Of a DNA stretch of 64,000 nucleotides, positions 44,247-56,184 are shown piece by piece. This DNA is from Zea mays (taxonomy: Eukaryota > Streptophyta > Magnoliopsida > Poales > Poaceae), in contig NC_050098.1 in NCBI RefSeq assembly GCF_902167145.1, forward strand, positions 35,272,501 to 35,336,500, given 5' to 3'. The number at the start of each line of letters is the position of its first letter. Position 1 is the first letter of the stretch. The notes under the pieces are model-generated. The model worked only from the letters and a program-made list of their open reading frames with translations. It searched no databases and had not been told where the DNA came from. A program made the translations under genes and the position numbers.

Positions 44247-45645
44247 TGTCGGCGTTTCGACCCCGGGGGTCCCTGGACCGACGAGTAAATTGTCGCTGCG
44301 TGTCCCAGCCCAGATGGGTCGGCGCGAGATGGAACACAAGGGGGAAAGAGAATCGCGGCTCGTATTATCCTGCGCCCAGGGCGGATGCGCTTGCAGTAGG
44401 GGGTTACAAGCGTTCGCGAGGGAGAGAGAGGCTGTTCGTCAGCCCGTCCTCCCGCGCGACCACCTTCTCGTACGAGGGCCATGGACCTTCCTTTTATAGA
44501 TGTAAGGAGAGGGTCCAGGTGTACAATGGGGGGTGTAGCAATATGCTAACGTGTCCGGCAGAGAGGAGCCAGAGCCCTATGTACATTCCAACGTGGCTAT
44601 CGGAGAGGTGCTAGAGCCCTGTGCATGCGATGTCGTGGCCGTCGGAGGAGCGCTTGAGCCCTGTAGAAGCACAGCTGTCGGGGCTGCTGGGACCTTGCTG
44701 ACGTCTCCTTGCTTCCGTAAGGGGCTGAGAACCGCCGTCGTCATGGGTGGACGTGGGGTGCCATCATTACTTGTTTACCGGGGCGAGCCAGATGGGACGC
44801 CGGTCTTGTTCCCCGTAGCCTGAGCTAGCTAGGGGTAGGGTAATGATGATCCCCCCTATGGCGTGGTTGGTCCGAGCCCAATGTCGAGCGAGGCGGAAAC
44901 TCCTCCGAGGTCGAGGTTGAGGCCGAGCGAGGACGCGATTTCGCCCGAGGTCGAGGTCGAGGCCGAGCCCTGGGGTCGGGCGAGGCGGAGTCCATCTTCC
45001 GAGGCCGAGGCGGGGGCCGAGCCCTGGGGTCGGGCGAGGCGGAGTCCATCTTCCGAGGCCGAGGCGAGGGCCGAGCCCTGGGGTCGGGCGAGGCAGAGAC
45101 TTCTCCTGAGGCCGAGGCCCAAGGTCGGGCGAGGTGGAGCTTCCTGTGGCGCCTGAGGCTGGACTCAGCTGCTGTCAGTCTCACCTTGGTGGGTGGCACA
45201 GCAGTCGGAGAGGGGCGAGCGGCGCTGTTTTCCTATCAGGTCAGTCAGTGGAGGGGCGAAGTGACTGCGGTCACTTTGGCCCTGTCGACTGAGGACCGTG
45301 CGTCAGGATAAGGTGTCAAGCGATCCTCGCATTGAATGCTCCTGCGATACGGTCGATTGGCGAGGCGATCTGGCCAAGGTTGCTTCAGTGCGAAGCCTGC
45401 CCGAGCTGGGCCTCGGGCGAGTCGAGGGTGCGCCCGTTGCTTGAGGAGGCCCTCGAGCGAGGCGTGAATCCACCTGGGTCTACTGTTCTTGCCCGAGGAT
45501 GGGCTCGGGCGAGGCGAGATCGTGTCCCTTGAGTGGATAGAGCCTTGACCTGAATTGCGCCCATCAGGCTCTGCAGCTTGTGCTGATGGTGATTACCAAC
45601 CGAGTTTAGGAGTGTTGGGGGTACCCCTAATTATGGTCCCCGACA
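44247..45645 (+). mobile_element. Huck-like gypsy solo LTR (1399 bp)
   Basis: It begins TGTCGGCGTTTCGACCCC and ends GGTCCCCGACA, with a perfect 5-bp TSD gtaag at 44242-44246 and 45646-45650. No internal region or second LTR exists, so it is a solo LTR left by LTR-LTR recombination. The start and the GTCGGGCGAGGCGGAG-rich interior match my recollection of the maize Huck family. It lies inside the 5' LTR of the old copia element. Confidence 0.93.
44951..45110 (+). repeat. Minisatellite inside the Huck-like LTR
   Basis: About three imperfect ~54-bp units built on GCCGAGCCCTGGGGTCGGGC then GAGGCGGAGTCCATCTTCC. Both strands stay open through it, which produces spurious ORFs. Confidence 0.85.
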
Positions 45646-46214
45646 GTAAGAGTTCTTATCGATCACGACACGATTGAGACGTGAGTTCTTATCGGATCAC
45701 ATACAGATCGTGACTTAAGTCCTTATCCTCGAATCGTGGGACTAGAGGCGGCTCAATAAATAACACCTAATAGCCACCACCAAAGATATCTCAACACGTG
45801 AGTTAGGTATTACCTCTGCTTACTGCTATACCGCTGATGTAGTCCTCTTCATCCTGAGTGCTAGTGTGCATCTACAATCGGGAGTACAGGTCTCTAGAAC
45901 CCTTTGCCTTCGAAATCGTGCACTGGTAGATGTCGAATAAGGTTTCTGGGAAGCAAATTCTCGTGACTGCTTGCGTTCTTCTCGACAACTGTCACTGCTA
46001 TCTTCCTTGCCACTTCCACACCATCATTTAGTATGTCTAATTAGTATACACCTTCTGACTAATCTCGTACTTCATTTTATCTATTGTTATAGATGTGTTC
46101 TGTGTACTGCTTACTAGCCTGTTGGGGAACAACAACTAGATTATTTATTGTTGTTCATGATTTATATTTGTGATTTAATCTAGAATATGTCTACTTATTC
46201 AACAATCCAAAGAC

Positions 46215-48896
46215 CTTATTGTAGATAATTTCCTAGTTTAGCTATAGCTAATTTTACTGAGGCACTGAGGCCAGAGAAATTCTATGGTATGCACTTTAAG
46301 AGGTGGCAAGTTAAGGCCACGCTCTGGCTTACCGCTATGATTGTGTTCCATGTTAGTAATGGCAAATCTGAGGGCATAATGATTCCTAAAGCAGAAAAAA
46401 TATGATGATGCCAATACTATCTTCATGATAACAATTCTTAATGCCCTTGTTGACTAACTGGTTGATGTGAATACACATCACATAGTCGAGAAGTTGTGGG
46501 ATGCACTTACTACTAAGTATGGTGCATCGAATGTTAGCAATGAGCTATATATCATGGAGAGCTTTCATGATTATAAGATGACTAATAATCACACCGTTGT
46601 AGTGCAAGCTCATGAAGTACAATGCATTGCTGAGGAACTCGATCCCCTTAAGATTGTTCTACCTAACCGATTTGTGGTTGTTTGCATTATTGCAAAGTTG
46701 CCTTCTTCATGGAGGAACTTGTTTGCTTATGTGAAACACAAAAGAGAAGAGATATCGGTTGAAACTCTAATGGCGTCTGGATGTTGAGGAGAAAGCTTGG
46801 GCTAAAGACACGAGTTCTAAAGGAGGTGAGGGCCACTATAGCGCCAACATGGTTTATAAGAACCAAAACAAGGGCAAAGGGAAGACAAAGCCTAACTAGC
46901 CCAACAAAACTACCAACTTCAAGAAGAAGAAGAATAAGGCCGAGTTGACCTATTTCGCGTGTGGTGAGATGAGTCATTTTGCCAAAGAATGTCCTGATCG
47001 AGCATACCGTCGTGGCAAAAAGGGCAATGTCAACACAGTGATCACTAGCAATGAGTGAGACAAAGGGTATGTTAGTCTACCTTTCATTTTCTCATTTTTC
47101 AATCATCTCGTTGGTGGATTGATACTGGTGCTAATGTTCATGTGTGTTCTGCATTAATATTTTCTCATCATATCAGGTCGCATGAGACGTCCCAATGGGG
47201 AATGGGTTTCATGCTTCTGTTCATAGCATTGACATGGTGGATCTGAAGTTTACTTTAGGAAAGATCGTACAACTAAAAAATGTGCAACATGTCCCTTCTA
47301 TGAACAAGAATCTCGTTAGTGGAACCCTTCTGTGTAGAAATGGGTTCAAGGTAGTTTTGGAGTTCGATAAAGTAGTGGTGTCTAAGTCTATACAATTTAT
47401 TGGTAAAGGCTATGACTACGAAGGCTTGTTGTTTTTCTCTATTAGATTGTGATAATAAGTTTGTGAACCATATTTGCTCTAATGTTGATGATCTTGCGAG
47501 TATTTGACATTCTCGTTTGTGTCATATTAATTTTGGTTCTATGTCTTGGTTTTCCACCATGAGTTTAATTTTTGAATTTCACCACTGTCAAAGGTTCTAA
47601 GTGCCATAGTTGTGTGTAGTCGAAGCAACCTCGAAAGCCTCACAAGGCTACCGAGAAGAGACACTTGGCACCTCTAGAACTCATACATTCTGATCTTTGC
47701 GAGATGAATCGTTTGTTGACAAAAGGTGGAAATAGATACTTCATGACATTGATTGATAATGCGTATAGATTTTGCCATTTATACTTGCTAAAAACTAAAG
47801 ATGAAGCATTAGGCTATTTTTAAAATCTGTAAGGCTAAAATTGAAAAATCAACTAGACAGAAAGATCAAATGTCTTAGATCAGATCGTGGTGGTTAATAC
47901 TTTCCCAAAGTCTTTAAAGATTTATGTATATAACATGGCATTATTCATGAGAGGACACCTCCCTATTCAGCCGAATCAAACAGGATTACTGTACGCTGAC
48001 TGACTTGGTGAATGCCATGTTAGACACATGCAATTTATTTAAAGCAAGGTGGGGGAGGCAATCCTGACTTTGTGTCATGTTCTGAATAGGATTCGTATGG
48101 GAAAAGAAGCCCCTTATGAGAAGTGGGTTGGCAGAAAAACCATCACATCCATACTTGCGCACATGGGGAGTGCTTGGAGAAAGTTAATGTACCAATTAAT
48201 AAAAAGGCAAGCTTGAACCAAGGATAGTGGATTATGTCTTTCTAGGATATGCTTCCTATAGCATAGCTTATGGATTTTTGGTAGTTAAATCTAAAGTTTC
48301 TAATATGTATGTTGATACTATTATGGAATCACATGATGCAACTTTCTTTGAACACATATTTCCAACGAAAGACTTACATAGCAATTCTAGACACTCTTCT
48401 GGGATAACTCTTGTACATAATACACCTGTTGAGAATTTTGAACAACCACATGAGATTGTCCTATAAGAGGATGACAATGATGCTCCTAGAAAGAGCAAGA
48501 GCCAGATGGTTGAAAACCCCTTTGGTGATGATTTCATTGTGTACCTTGTGGATGACACTCCTACCACTATAGCCGCATTTGCATCTGCAAATGATTGGAA
48601 AGAAGTAGTTCAGAAAGAGATGTACTCAATTCTTTCAAATGGTATGTGGGAGGTCACTGATTGACCCCATGGTTATAAACATGTGAGTTGCAAGTGGGTG
48701 GTTAAAAAGAAGCTCAAGCCTGATGATACAATTGAGAAGTACAAGGCTCGACTTGTGGCTAAAAGCTATACTCAGAAAGAAGGTGCTAATTTTTTGGTAC
48801 TTATTCACCTGTTGTTAGAATGACTACTATTCGAGTATTATTTTCCATAGCTATCTCATATGGTCTTCTTGTCCATCAGATATAGGTGCAGACAAC
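46215..48896 (+). pseudogene. Old copia gag, protease, integrase and reverse transcriptase start, heavily degraded
   Basis: Gag fragments read RPEKFYGMHFKRWQ, then 46467-46787 (KLWDALTTKYGAS, ELYIMESFHDYKM, IIAKLPSSWRNL). A zinc knuckle FACGEMSHFAKEC lies near 46960. The protease site reads WIDTGANVHVC in a shifted frame near 47115. An integrase-like part is 47480-48200, with ELIHSDLCEMN and only a partial core. Reverse transcriptase start CKWVVKKKLKPD lies near 48690. Frames change repeatedly and many stops occur. It ends where Tat-type copy 3 inserted (TSD acaac, against acagc on the right). Confidence 0.85.
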
Positions 48897-49579
48897 TGTT
48901 GGGGGCCTTCCTCTTCCAAAGGTCCTCAAAAACGTGACTAATATGTTTTTCAGTGTAACATAGACTGATACAGGAGACTTCGACTTTGAGATGAAGGTAT
49001 GTGTGATATGGAGATACAACCCGAAAGCAGGATGAACGGACGCCGAAGCTGTGGCTGAAGGAGCTTCGGCTTAGTATAATGACGAAGGTGGAAGATGAAA
49101 CCGACCTAAAGGGGAAAAGACTACTTATTCCTTGATAGCTCGCCTTATGACTAGCAGCAAATGTCAGGGACATGAATGTAATTTTGTTTGGGCTGTGTCC
49201 CATGCCTATAAATAGATGAACAGTAACACCGTACTGTTCACGCTGGATTGTAGCCACCCTTGCGTCATTCTCGCATTTTTCACCTTCTGCCAAGCCGAAG
49301 GTATCAATGTAATATAAATATTGTGGATATTTATTCACGTTCATAAAATAAGAATGCAAATAATTTACTGGTATATCATCATTATTTGCATTCCTTTGTA
49401 TTTCACGCACTTTTGTTTATATTCATTTCCTGATATGACGAAGGTATGTCCTTCATGACCTTCGCCTGAAGATCATTATATCACAAAGGAGATAATGCTT
49501 CAAAGGACGAAGGTCTTTAATCATTAACGATTGTGTTGCTTTGTTCTTGAGGTATAGCATTTAAGAACAAGGACCAACA
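48897..49579 (+). repeat. 5' LTR of Tat-type copy 3
   Basis: It runs from TGTTGGGGGCC to GGACCAACA. TATAAATA is at 49207-49214. Confidence 0.95.
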
Positions 49580-49580
49580 T

Positions 49581-49598
49581 TGGCGCCCACCTCTGGTG
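49581..49598 (+). promoter_or_regulatory. Primer binding site of copy 3
   Basis: TGGCGCCCACCTCTGGTG lies one base after the 5' LTR. It equals the copy 2 PBS with one change. Confidence 0.8.
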
Positions 49599-49639
49599 TA
49601 CTCACTTCCACAACTTTTGGCGAAGCATCAACCTTCGTC

Positions 49640-51170
49640 ATGCCGCCGAAGAAGACAGCAGCGCCAGGGGCTGCACTGCAGCCACTGGACACAAACTAGG
49701 AGACGGTCTCTCTCCGAGAAGACAGAAGCCAGAAGAGAAAGGCTACCAGCCCAACACATCAGGCGGAGGAGCTGGATCAGGAGATCAGGGACCTGGAAGT
49801 CATTCATCAACAAGTACAAAGGAAAAAGGAGCAGATGGCCCAGCTGGCCGACCTTCAGAAGAAGATCGACGAAGCCGCTGAAGAAATGCGCCATCTTACT
49901 CAAGATGACCATGACCGAAGGCCTCAGTACAGGGAGCTTCGTCAGGAGAGCTCATTCAACGAAGAAGAATGGTATGATGACTTTCATCATGGCAATTTTG
50001 CTTTTGATGATGCTTCTCCCTTGGCAGCAAAATTACAGGCTACCCCGTGGCCGTCATCATACAAGCCACCTCAGCTTCCTATGTATGATGGGCACTCAGA
50101 CCCGAAGCAATTCTTGATGAGCTATGAAGCAACCATATCCTCATATGGGGGCAATACTGCAGTCATGACGAAATCCTTCGTCATGGCAGTCAAAAGCGTA
50201 GCTCAAACTTTGTACTCCTCTCTTCGGCCAGGGACAATTACATCATGTCAGAAGCTAAAGGATATGTTATTGACCAGCTTTCAGGGTTTCCAAATGAAGT
50301 CGGTCACTACCTAGGCTCTCTTTTAGTGTACGCAGGACCAGGAGGAGTATTTGCAGGCGTATGTCCGAAGGTTCTTGCGGCTGAGAGCTCAAGCACCTAC
50401 AGTGCCCAATGAGATCATCATTGAGGCCATGATCAAGGGGCTACGGCCAGGACCTACGGTGCAATACTTTGCACGGAAGCCACCGCAAATTTTTGGAGAA
50501 GCTTCTCCAGAAAATGGATGAATACATCAGAGCTGATAATAATTTTCGGCAAACAAGGGAAGAAGCCTACAAATACTCTGAAATGGCCAGGGGCTTCGGA
50601 GGGAGATTCCACCCCAGGCATGTCAGGTCAATCCATAATACCAGCCCAAGTGACGACAGGGGAAATCAAACCCATAGGCAGCAGCATAGCTCCCAATCAT
50701 CAGGGGCACAACAAAGTTCCTTCAGGCCACCCGCTCCGAGAGGCAGAGCAGGCAGAAGCTTCGGAGGAAGATATAGAGATCAGCCCAGGAGAGTGTTTTG
50801 TTTGTTCTGCAGTGAAGACAAGGGACATACCACAAGAACGTGCCAGATCACGATTCAAAAGCCGAAAGAGATTGCCGAAGCTGAAGCACGACAGAATCAG
50901 CCGAAGCAGGTTCTACATACTGCTTCATGCTATTCTCCCTACGTCCCAGAGTATGTAGGCAATCGACAACCTACAACCTCTGTTGCTTCGGCAAGCCATT
51001 CTCAAGCTTCTTGGGCCCAGCTGCCACCACCACCACCGCTAGCACCTACTCTAGTTCGCAGTCAGCAGCCAGAAGGGCATCAACACACTTAGCAACATCG
51101 CGATTTTCGGGAGGAGTCCGAAGCTCGCACAGTCAATAACATTGTGCCTGAGTCCAAGCACATTTACTAA
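49640..51170 (+). pseudogene. gag of Tat-type copy 3, stops and frameshift
   Basis: It starts MPPKKTAAPGA. An in-frame TAG at 49697-49699 matches that of copy 2. The frame is then open to 50314 (coiled-coil-like DQEIRDLEVIHQQVQRKKEQ, capsid-like MSYEATISSYGGNTAV), with stops near 50312 and 50324. A frameshift near 50487 moves to 50469-51092, which contains KMDEYIRADNNFRQ, a CLFCSEDKGHTTRTC zinc-finger-like motif and a Pro-rich tail. Homology to copy 2 extends to KHIY and a TAA near 51168. No protease follows. Confidence 0.88.
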
Positions 51171-51299
51171 AGAATATCCTACCCTAGTGTATCTTTGTTT
51201 TTTCCGCCATTTTATTTTCTTGTATGAAAAACAATTCACGAAGGATTAAATTCCAATTTGATGTAATAATATTGTGGTCACACCATCGAATGTGGGGCG

Positions 51300-51625
51300 C
51301 ATCCCCTTAACAAAAGTTCCGAAGCTGCAAAAGTCATTCCTAAGGGAGCGCAGAGTAAGCTCCAAAGCTACAAAAGTCGTTCCTAAAGGAGCGCAGAGTA
51401 AGTTCTGAAGCTTAAAAGTCATTCCTAAGGGAATGCAGAGCTAAGATACCACCAAAATAAAAAGTGAAGAAGCTCAAAAGTCGTTCCTAAGGGGATGCAG
51501 AGCTTAAACACCACTGAAATAGAAGGTGAAGAAGCTCAAAAGTCATTCCTAAGGGGATGCAGAGCTTAAATGCCACCAAAATAGAAGGTGAAGAGACTCA
51601 AAAGACGTTCCTAAGGGGGTGCAGA
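51300..51625 (+). repeat. Minisatellite between gag and the antisense gene, copy 3
   Basis: Imperfect units begin AGCTCAAAAGTCGTTCCTAA (or variants) and continue GGGGATGCAGAGCTTAAA. Early units are about 43 bp and later ones about 60 bp. It shares TTCCTAAGGG and AAATAxAAGGxGAAGAAGCT with the copy 2 array at the same place, so the array is an inherited element feature. Confidence 0.8.
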
Positions 51626-52080
51626 GTCTGGGTGTGTTTTCATGTGGGTATGTGACTTTGGCATAAACATCATGCTGCATCATATCATCGTATCATTTCG
51701 CATAGCATTACATCATACATCATGTCGCATCAACAGCAAGATTATGGAAAAGGAAAATTGCTTCTTTCAAAACATGCGATGAATGGAACAATGTGCTGGA
51801 GCACAAAGTGTATCTTCGACAATTATAATTTTACATGTCAAGAAAATCTTCGTCGACAACAATGTTATACAACAAGTTATACCACAGAAGGGCCTTGTTT
51901 CTTTACGAAGTATGAAAAGAAGGGAATGTGTTTTTTTGCTGAAGGCTCAAAAATGGTATGTATGCAAATTTCATGTATCGTAAAGAAATATATTACATTA
52001 ATATACATAGATGTTCAATGTTTAGCTCATGTACGAATATTGCATTTCCCAAATACTACATTTCTAAAGTGCACAATAAG

Positions 52081-55000
52081 TCAGTCCTCTTTTAAAATCT
52101 TCTCGGCAGCTTCGTTTAGTAATTTGTTGACAACTTCATCAACGACTTCTTCGACAATCTTTATTGTTTCTAATGCAGCCTTCATGGCCGGATCGGTCTC
52201 GGGGTCATATGGCTCGGGTGGCGGTGAAAGTTCAGCTATAGTAAATAACAGATTGTTAATCCGAAGCCAAAAGCAAATAACGAAGTTTAGATTCAATAAT
52301 AATACTTATACGCCTTGCGTGCTCAGCAGCTTCTTCGGCTCGCTTGGCTTCTTTTCGGGCATCATGGGATTCTTTTTCATTTTTCTTTATAATCTCGTCG
52401 GCTATTTCATGGCCACCTTTTATCCACACATTGGAATAGAAGTTCCCGCCCACCAAAGTAGCTTCGGTCGACGGCTCCTTCATGTCCTCTATGGAGAAGA
52501 CGGTTTCTGCCTGATCTGCAGCTTTAACATGGTCACATCTAGTTTTCTCAAAAATCGCTGCAACCCCACGGGCACCGGCGAAGGCACAGAAATCCCCGCA
52601 GTCGCTAAGTATTTCGTCAAAAGCTTTAGCTTCTTTGCCGATCCATTCAATGATTCCTTCAGGATCGCCTCTAATAAATTTTTTCTCCGATGAGTATGCA
52701 CCCACCTTTCCAAAACTATCTTTCAACTTTTTAGCACAATCCAAGGATTTCTCATAATACCTCTCCTTCGATTCACGAAGCTCATCCACATTCTTTTGCA
52801 ATCTTGAGCTAGTCCATTCGCTTATTTCTTGTTTCGCTTTAGCCACTTCAAAATCCTCATTCTTTTCGGCAAGCTTTTTCCGAAGTTCTTCAACTTCGGC
52901 TTTATGAGCTTCAGACTGTGCATTAAGCTTTGCTTCGTTGCTCTTCAGCTTGTCTACCAAGGAGAGCAGAATTTTATCCTTTTCCAGGGCTTCATTTCTC
53001 AGTCTAATAACCTTCGACCGAAGGTTTCCAAGTGCAATTGCATTGCTTTCATCTTCAGTATTCTTTTGTGCCCTTAAAGCATTGCTCAAGATTAAGCCCT
53101 ACAAAAAGGGTGGATCAGCACAATAATAAGAGATAAAAAACAATCTGTTTATAAGTCAAAACATCTTTACCTTCAGACTGTTGTAAGCGAGGCGTCTGCA
53201 AGGTCATCCTTCGACATTGCAGATAGGCCAAGCTCGAGCTTCGGAAACCCTATGTTCCTTGACATCTCCAGACAAACAGATAACTCCTTGTTGTCCGGAA
53301 GGCAGTACAGAAAGTCATCTTCATCAGTGCCATTATGCACCAAGGATCCTTTCGGGTACTTTAAATCCCTGACATAGTGTTTAGCTTCGGCAATCTGCTC
53401 TTCTGTCAACTGTTTGCCTGAAGCATGTCGTATAATAAAATCTAGCTCTTTAGTAGATCCTTTGGGGCAGGAGATTTAACCTTCTTGGGTGCGCCTTATT
53501 TTTCCAAGTTCAGAGCGGCATCCGAAGGTCCTTGCTCAGTTTCAACAGGCCCTCTGGGAACTGAGGGCCCAACTTCAGCTTCAGCACGAGTTGTAACTAT
53601 TTCTGCAGCTTTCTCACTCACGGTGGCACCCCTATAGAAGCAGGAGTTGGTACCCTTGTCGACTCCAGGACAGCGTCCAACACGCTAGCCATCCTCCTCT
53701 TGGGAGTTATTGCAGGAACTTTGGAGATCTTCGGCAACTCTCGGTCTAGTGGTGGGCTCAGGATTTTTGGCAGCCCTACTGACTCTACCAGTTCTGGTTC
53801 TTTGACCGTTTTCCCTGGCTTCGGCAGGACGCTTCGGCGCTTTGGCCGACTCGACCTTCTCCTGTCCCATTGCTTTCGGTACTTCAGCCGATTCTCCCTT
53901 GGCACCGGCAGGAGCAGGGTATTCTAGCTCAGCGGCGGAAGAAGTCCCCTCGGCAAGCTTTGGCACCCTGGACGTTTCAATATACCTAGGCTGGTGTGTC
54001 AAAACCATGATCTTTTCACCCTTCGGCGTAGCGAAGATGGCCGAAGCAGCAGCTTTTCTTTTCTTTCCCTGCTTTCGCGACGAATATCAATAGTCTAGGT
54101 ATACAAAACCAATTACATCGAAAACTCTGTTCAATATTCTTTTGCCTCATCCTCCGAAGGCTAATGTCATAGCATCATCTTCGGCCCTTGTGTAGGCCCC
54201 AAGCAATTCGTCACTGGTTGCCTCGACATAGTTCAGCCAGTCATCGTTCGGTTCATCAAATTGATCTCTGTATCTGAAGGTGTATTTCAGATAAACCAAG
54301 CCACCTTGACTAGACCCGGCAACAGCTTCCTTCGACATCTCCTAGTCACTAACAAGAGGCCACACTCTAAAAGCAATATGCTCTTGGACTAAGTCTCTTG
54401 TGTCAATAAAAGTGCATACAGTGTTAAAGGCCTTCTGGCATGCTTCAGTTTCATTTTCAAGAGCAGTGGCTGGCCTTCTGATGCCGAAGCAAGACCAAAT
54501 AGGGCATTGGATGATCCCCTTTATATCTTCTCTCTCAACTAAGGTGTTCTTTACATAAAACCACTCTTCCATCCAGGCTCCTGGCCACCTCTTCCGAACG
54601 TTAGGACTGGATTGCTCACATTAGAGCGAGGCACAAAGCCGTAACAACCAAAATTATTATGATATTGCTCTTTGTCAGTAGCCTTCGTCTCATAGGACAA
54701 CTCATGCATGTTATAGAAGCATTTTGCACTCGGCTCTAGTCCTTGGCTCCTCACGGCCCAAATAAAAATCCCCATTCTAATTATAGCTTCGGGGGTAATC
54801 TGATGAAGGTAAATTTCAAAAGTCTTCAGAATTTCAACTAGAAATTTACTCAAGGGAAATTGAAGACCTGCTTTCATGAAGCTCTTGTAGACAACAACTT
54901 CGTCTACTTCAGGCGCAGGGCGGTGCTATCTCCTCTAGCCCTCACAATAGAAATATCACAGAAATATCTCCCTTTCATAGCATCAATCTGACTTTGCTTG

Positions 55001-55212
55001 ATGGATGACTTTCCGAAGATGGTATGACTCGGCCGCCAGGGCCGATCTTCGGCATCTTCGTTTCCACTTTCCAAATCAAAACTTTCGCTATCGTCGGAAT
55101 CCTCAAAAAACCCAGCCAGCATTTCATTGGTAATTTTCTCTGTATTGGTCTTCCCCATAGCTTCATAGAACCCAACCAATGCAAGGTCGACAACCTTCTT
55201 CTCTTCAGCCAT
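52081..55212 (-). pseudogene. Three-exon antisense gene of Tat-type copy 3
   Basis: Exon 1 is 55212-53171 (MAEEKKVVDLAL ... EDRPWRPSHTIFGKS ... LQFPLSKFLVEILKTFE ... EQYHNNFGCYGF), broken by several frameshifts. Intron 1 is 53170-53099 (72 bp, GTAAAG...TTTTGTAG). Exon 2 is 53098-52312 and reads open for 260-odd codons, with coiled coils (RNEALEKDKILLSLVDKLK, AEVEELRKKLAEKNEDFEV) and a C-terminal block KKFIRGDPEGIIEWI. Intron 2 is 52311-52236 (76 bp, GTATAAG...TACTATAG). Exon 3 is 52235-52081, LSPPPEPYDPETDP to ILKED. Intron positions equal those of copies 1 and 2. Function unknown; a coiled-coil chromatin or capsid partner is speculation. Confidence 0.8.
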
Positions 55213-55341
55213 TTAGTCAGCAATTGCACAAATGTCGAAGCTTGCAATTTAATCAAAACTTGGCAGAGCAAGAAAATTCAGGATGACAAAAATAGCACAA
55301 TCAGTTGAAATGACACATCAAATGCTATCAATGTGAGTCCA

Positions 55342-55349
55342 TATTTATA
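55342..55349 (-). promoter_or_regulatory. TATA box of the antisense gene, copy 3
   Basis: TATAAATA on the minus strand lies 130 bp before the ATG at 55212, between antisense exon 1 and the polypurine tract. Confidence 0.6.
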
Positions 55350-55489
55350 TGCCCAGCGCATCATAGCTTGGTGGGCCATACATGTCAGTGTCTTTCGCTA
55401 TTCTAGCAAAGGGAAGGTGTTTTTTCGGACCTTCGACTAAAGGTCTTTGTTCACGTCGCAGTCTGAATTTCTTCACAACAAATTAATAC

Positions 55490-55502
55490 TATGAGGGGCT
55501 AC
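55490..55502 (+). promoter_or_regulatory. Polypurine tract of copy 3
   Basis: TATGAGGGGCTAC abuts the 3' LTR start at 55503. Confidence 0.75.
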
Positions 55503-56184
55503 TGTTGGGGGCCTTCCTCTTCCGAAGGTCCTCAAAAACGTGACTAATATGTTTTTCAGTGTAACATAGACTGATACAGGAGGCTTCGGCTTTGAGATGA
55601 AGGTATGTGTGATATGGAGATACAACCCGAAAGCAGGATGAACAAACGCCAAAGCTATGGCTGAAGGAGCTTCGGCTTAGTAAAATGATGAAGGTGGAAG
55701 ATGAAACCAACCTAAAGGGGAAAAGACTACTTAGTCCTTGATAGCTCACCTTATGACTAGCAGCAAATGTCAGGGACATGAATGTAATTTTGTTCGGGCT
55801 GCGTCCCGTGCCTATAAATAGATGAACAATAACACCATACTGTTCACGCTTGATTGTAACCACCCTTGTGTCATTCTCGCATTTTCACCTTCCGCCAAGC
55901 CGAAGGTATCAATGTAATATAAATATTGTGGATATTTATTCACGTTCATAAAATAAGAATGCAAATAATTTACTAGTATATCATCATTATTTGCATTCCT
56001 TTGTATTTCACACACTTTTGTTTATATTCATTTGTTCAGATGACGAAGGTATGTCCTTCATGACCTTCATCTGAAGATCATTATATCCCAAAGGAGATAA
56101 TGCTTCGAAGGACGAAGGTCTTTAATCATTAACGGTTGTGTTGCTTTGTTCTTGATGTATAGCATTTATGAACAAGGACCAACA
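55503..56184 (+). repeat. 3' LTR of Tat-type copy 3
   Basis: It runs from TGTTGGGGGCC to GGACCAACA and mirrors 48897-49579 at about 95%. TATAAATA lies near 55812. Confidence 0.95.

Larger units (their letters stand above)
48897..56184 (+). mobile_element. Tat-type non-autonomous gypsy element, copy 3 (complete, 7.3 kb)
   Basis: This is the best-bounded copy: LTRs 48897-49579 and 55503-56184, PBS TGGCGCCCACC at 49581, and flanks acaac/acagc (a 5-bp TSD with one change). It carries degraded sense gag (49640-51170), a minisatellite (51300-51625), the three-exon antisense gene (55212-52081) and a polypurine tract (55490-55502). No pol domain is present. The LTRs differ at about 35 sites in ~682 bp (about 5%). 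The LTR sequence is clearly a different subfamily from copies 1 and 2. It inserted into the reverse transcriptase of the old copia element. Confidence 0.93.

Noticed and set aside
44825..45199. ORFs on both strands in the Huck-like LTR
   Set aside because: They come from a 54-bp GC-rich minisatellite lacking stops in several frames.
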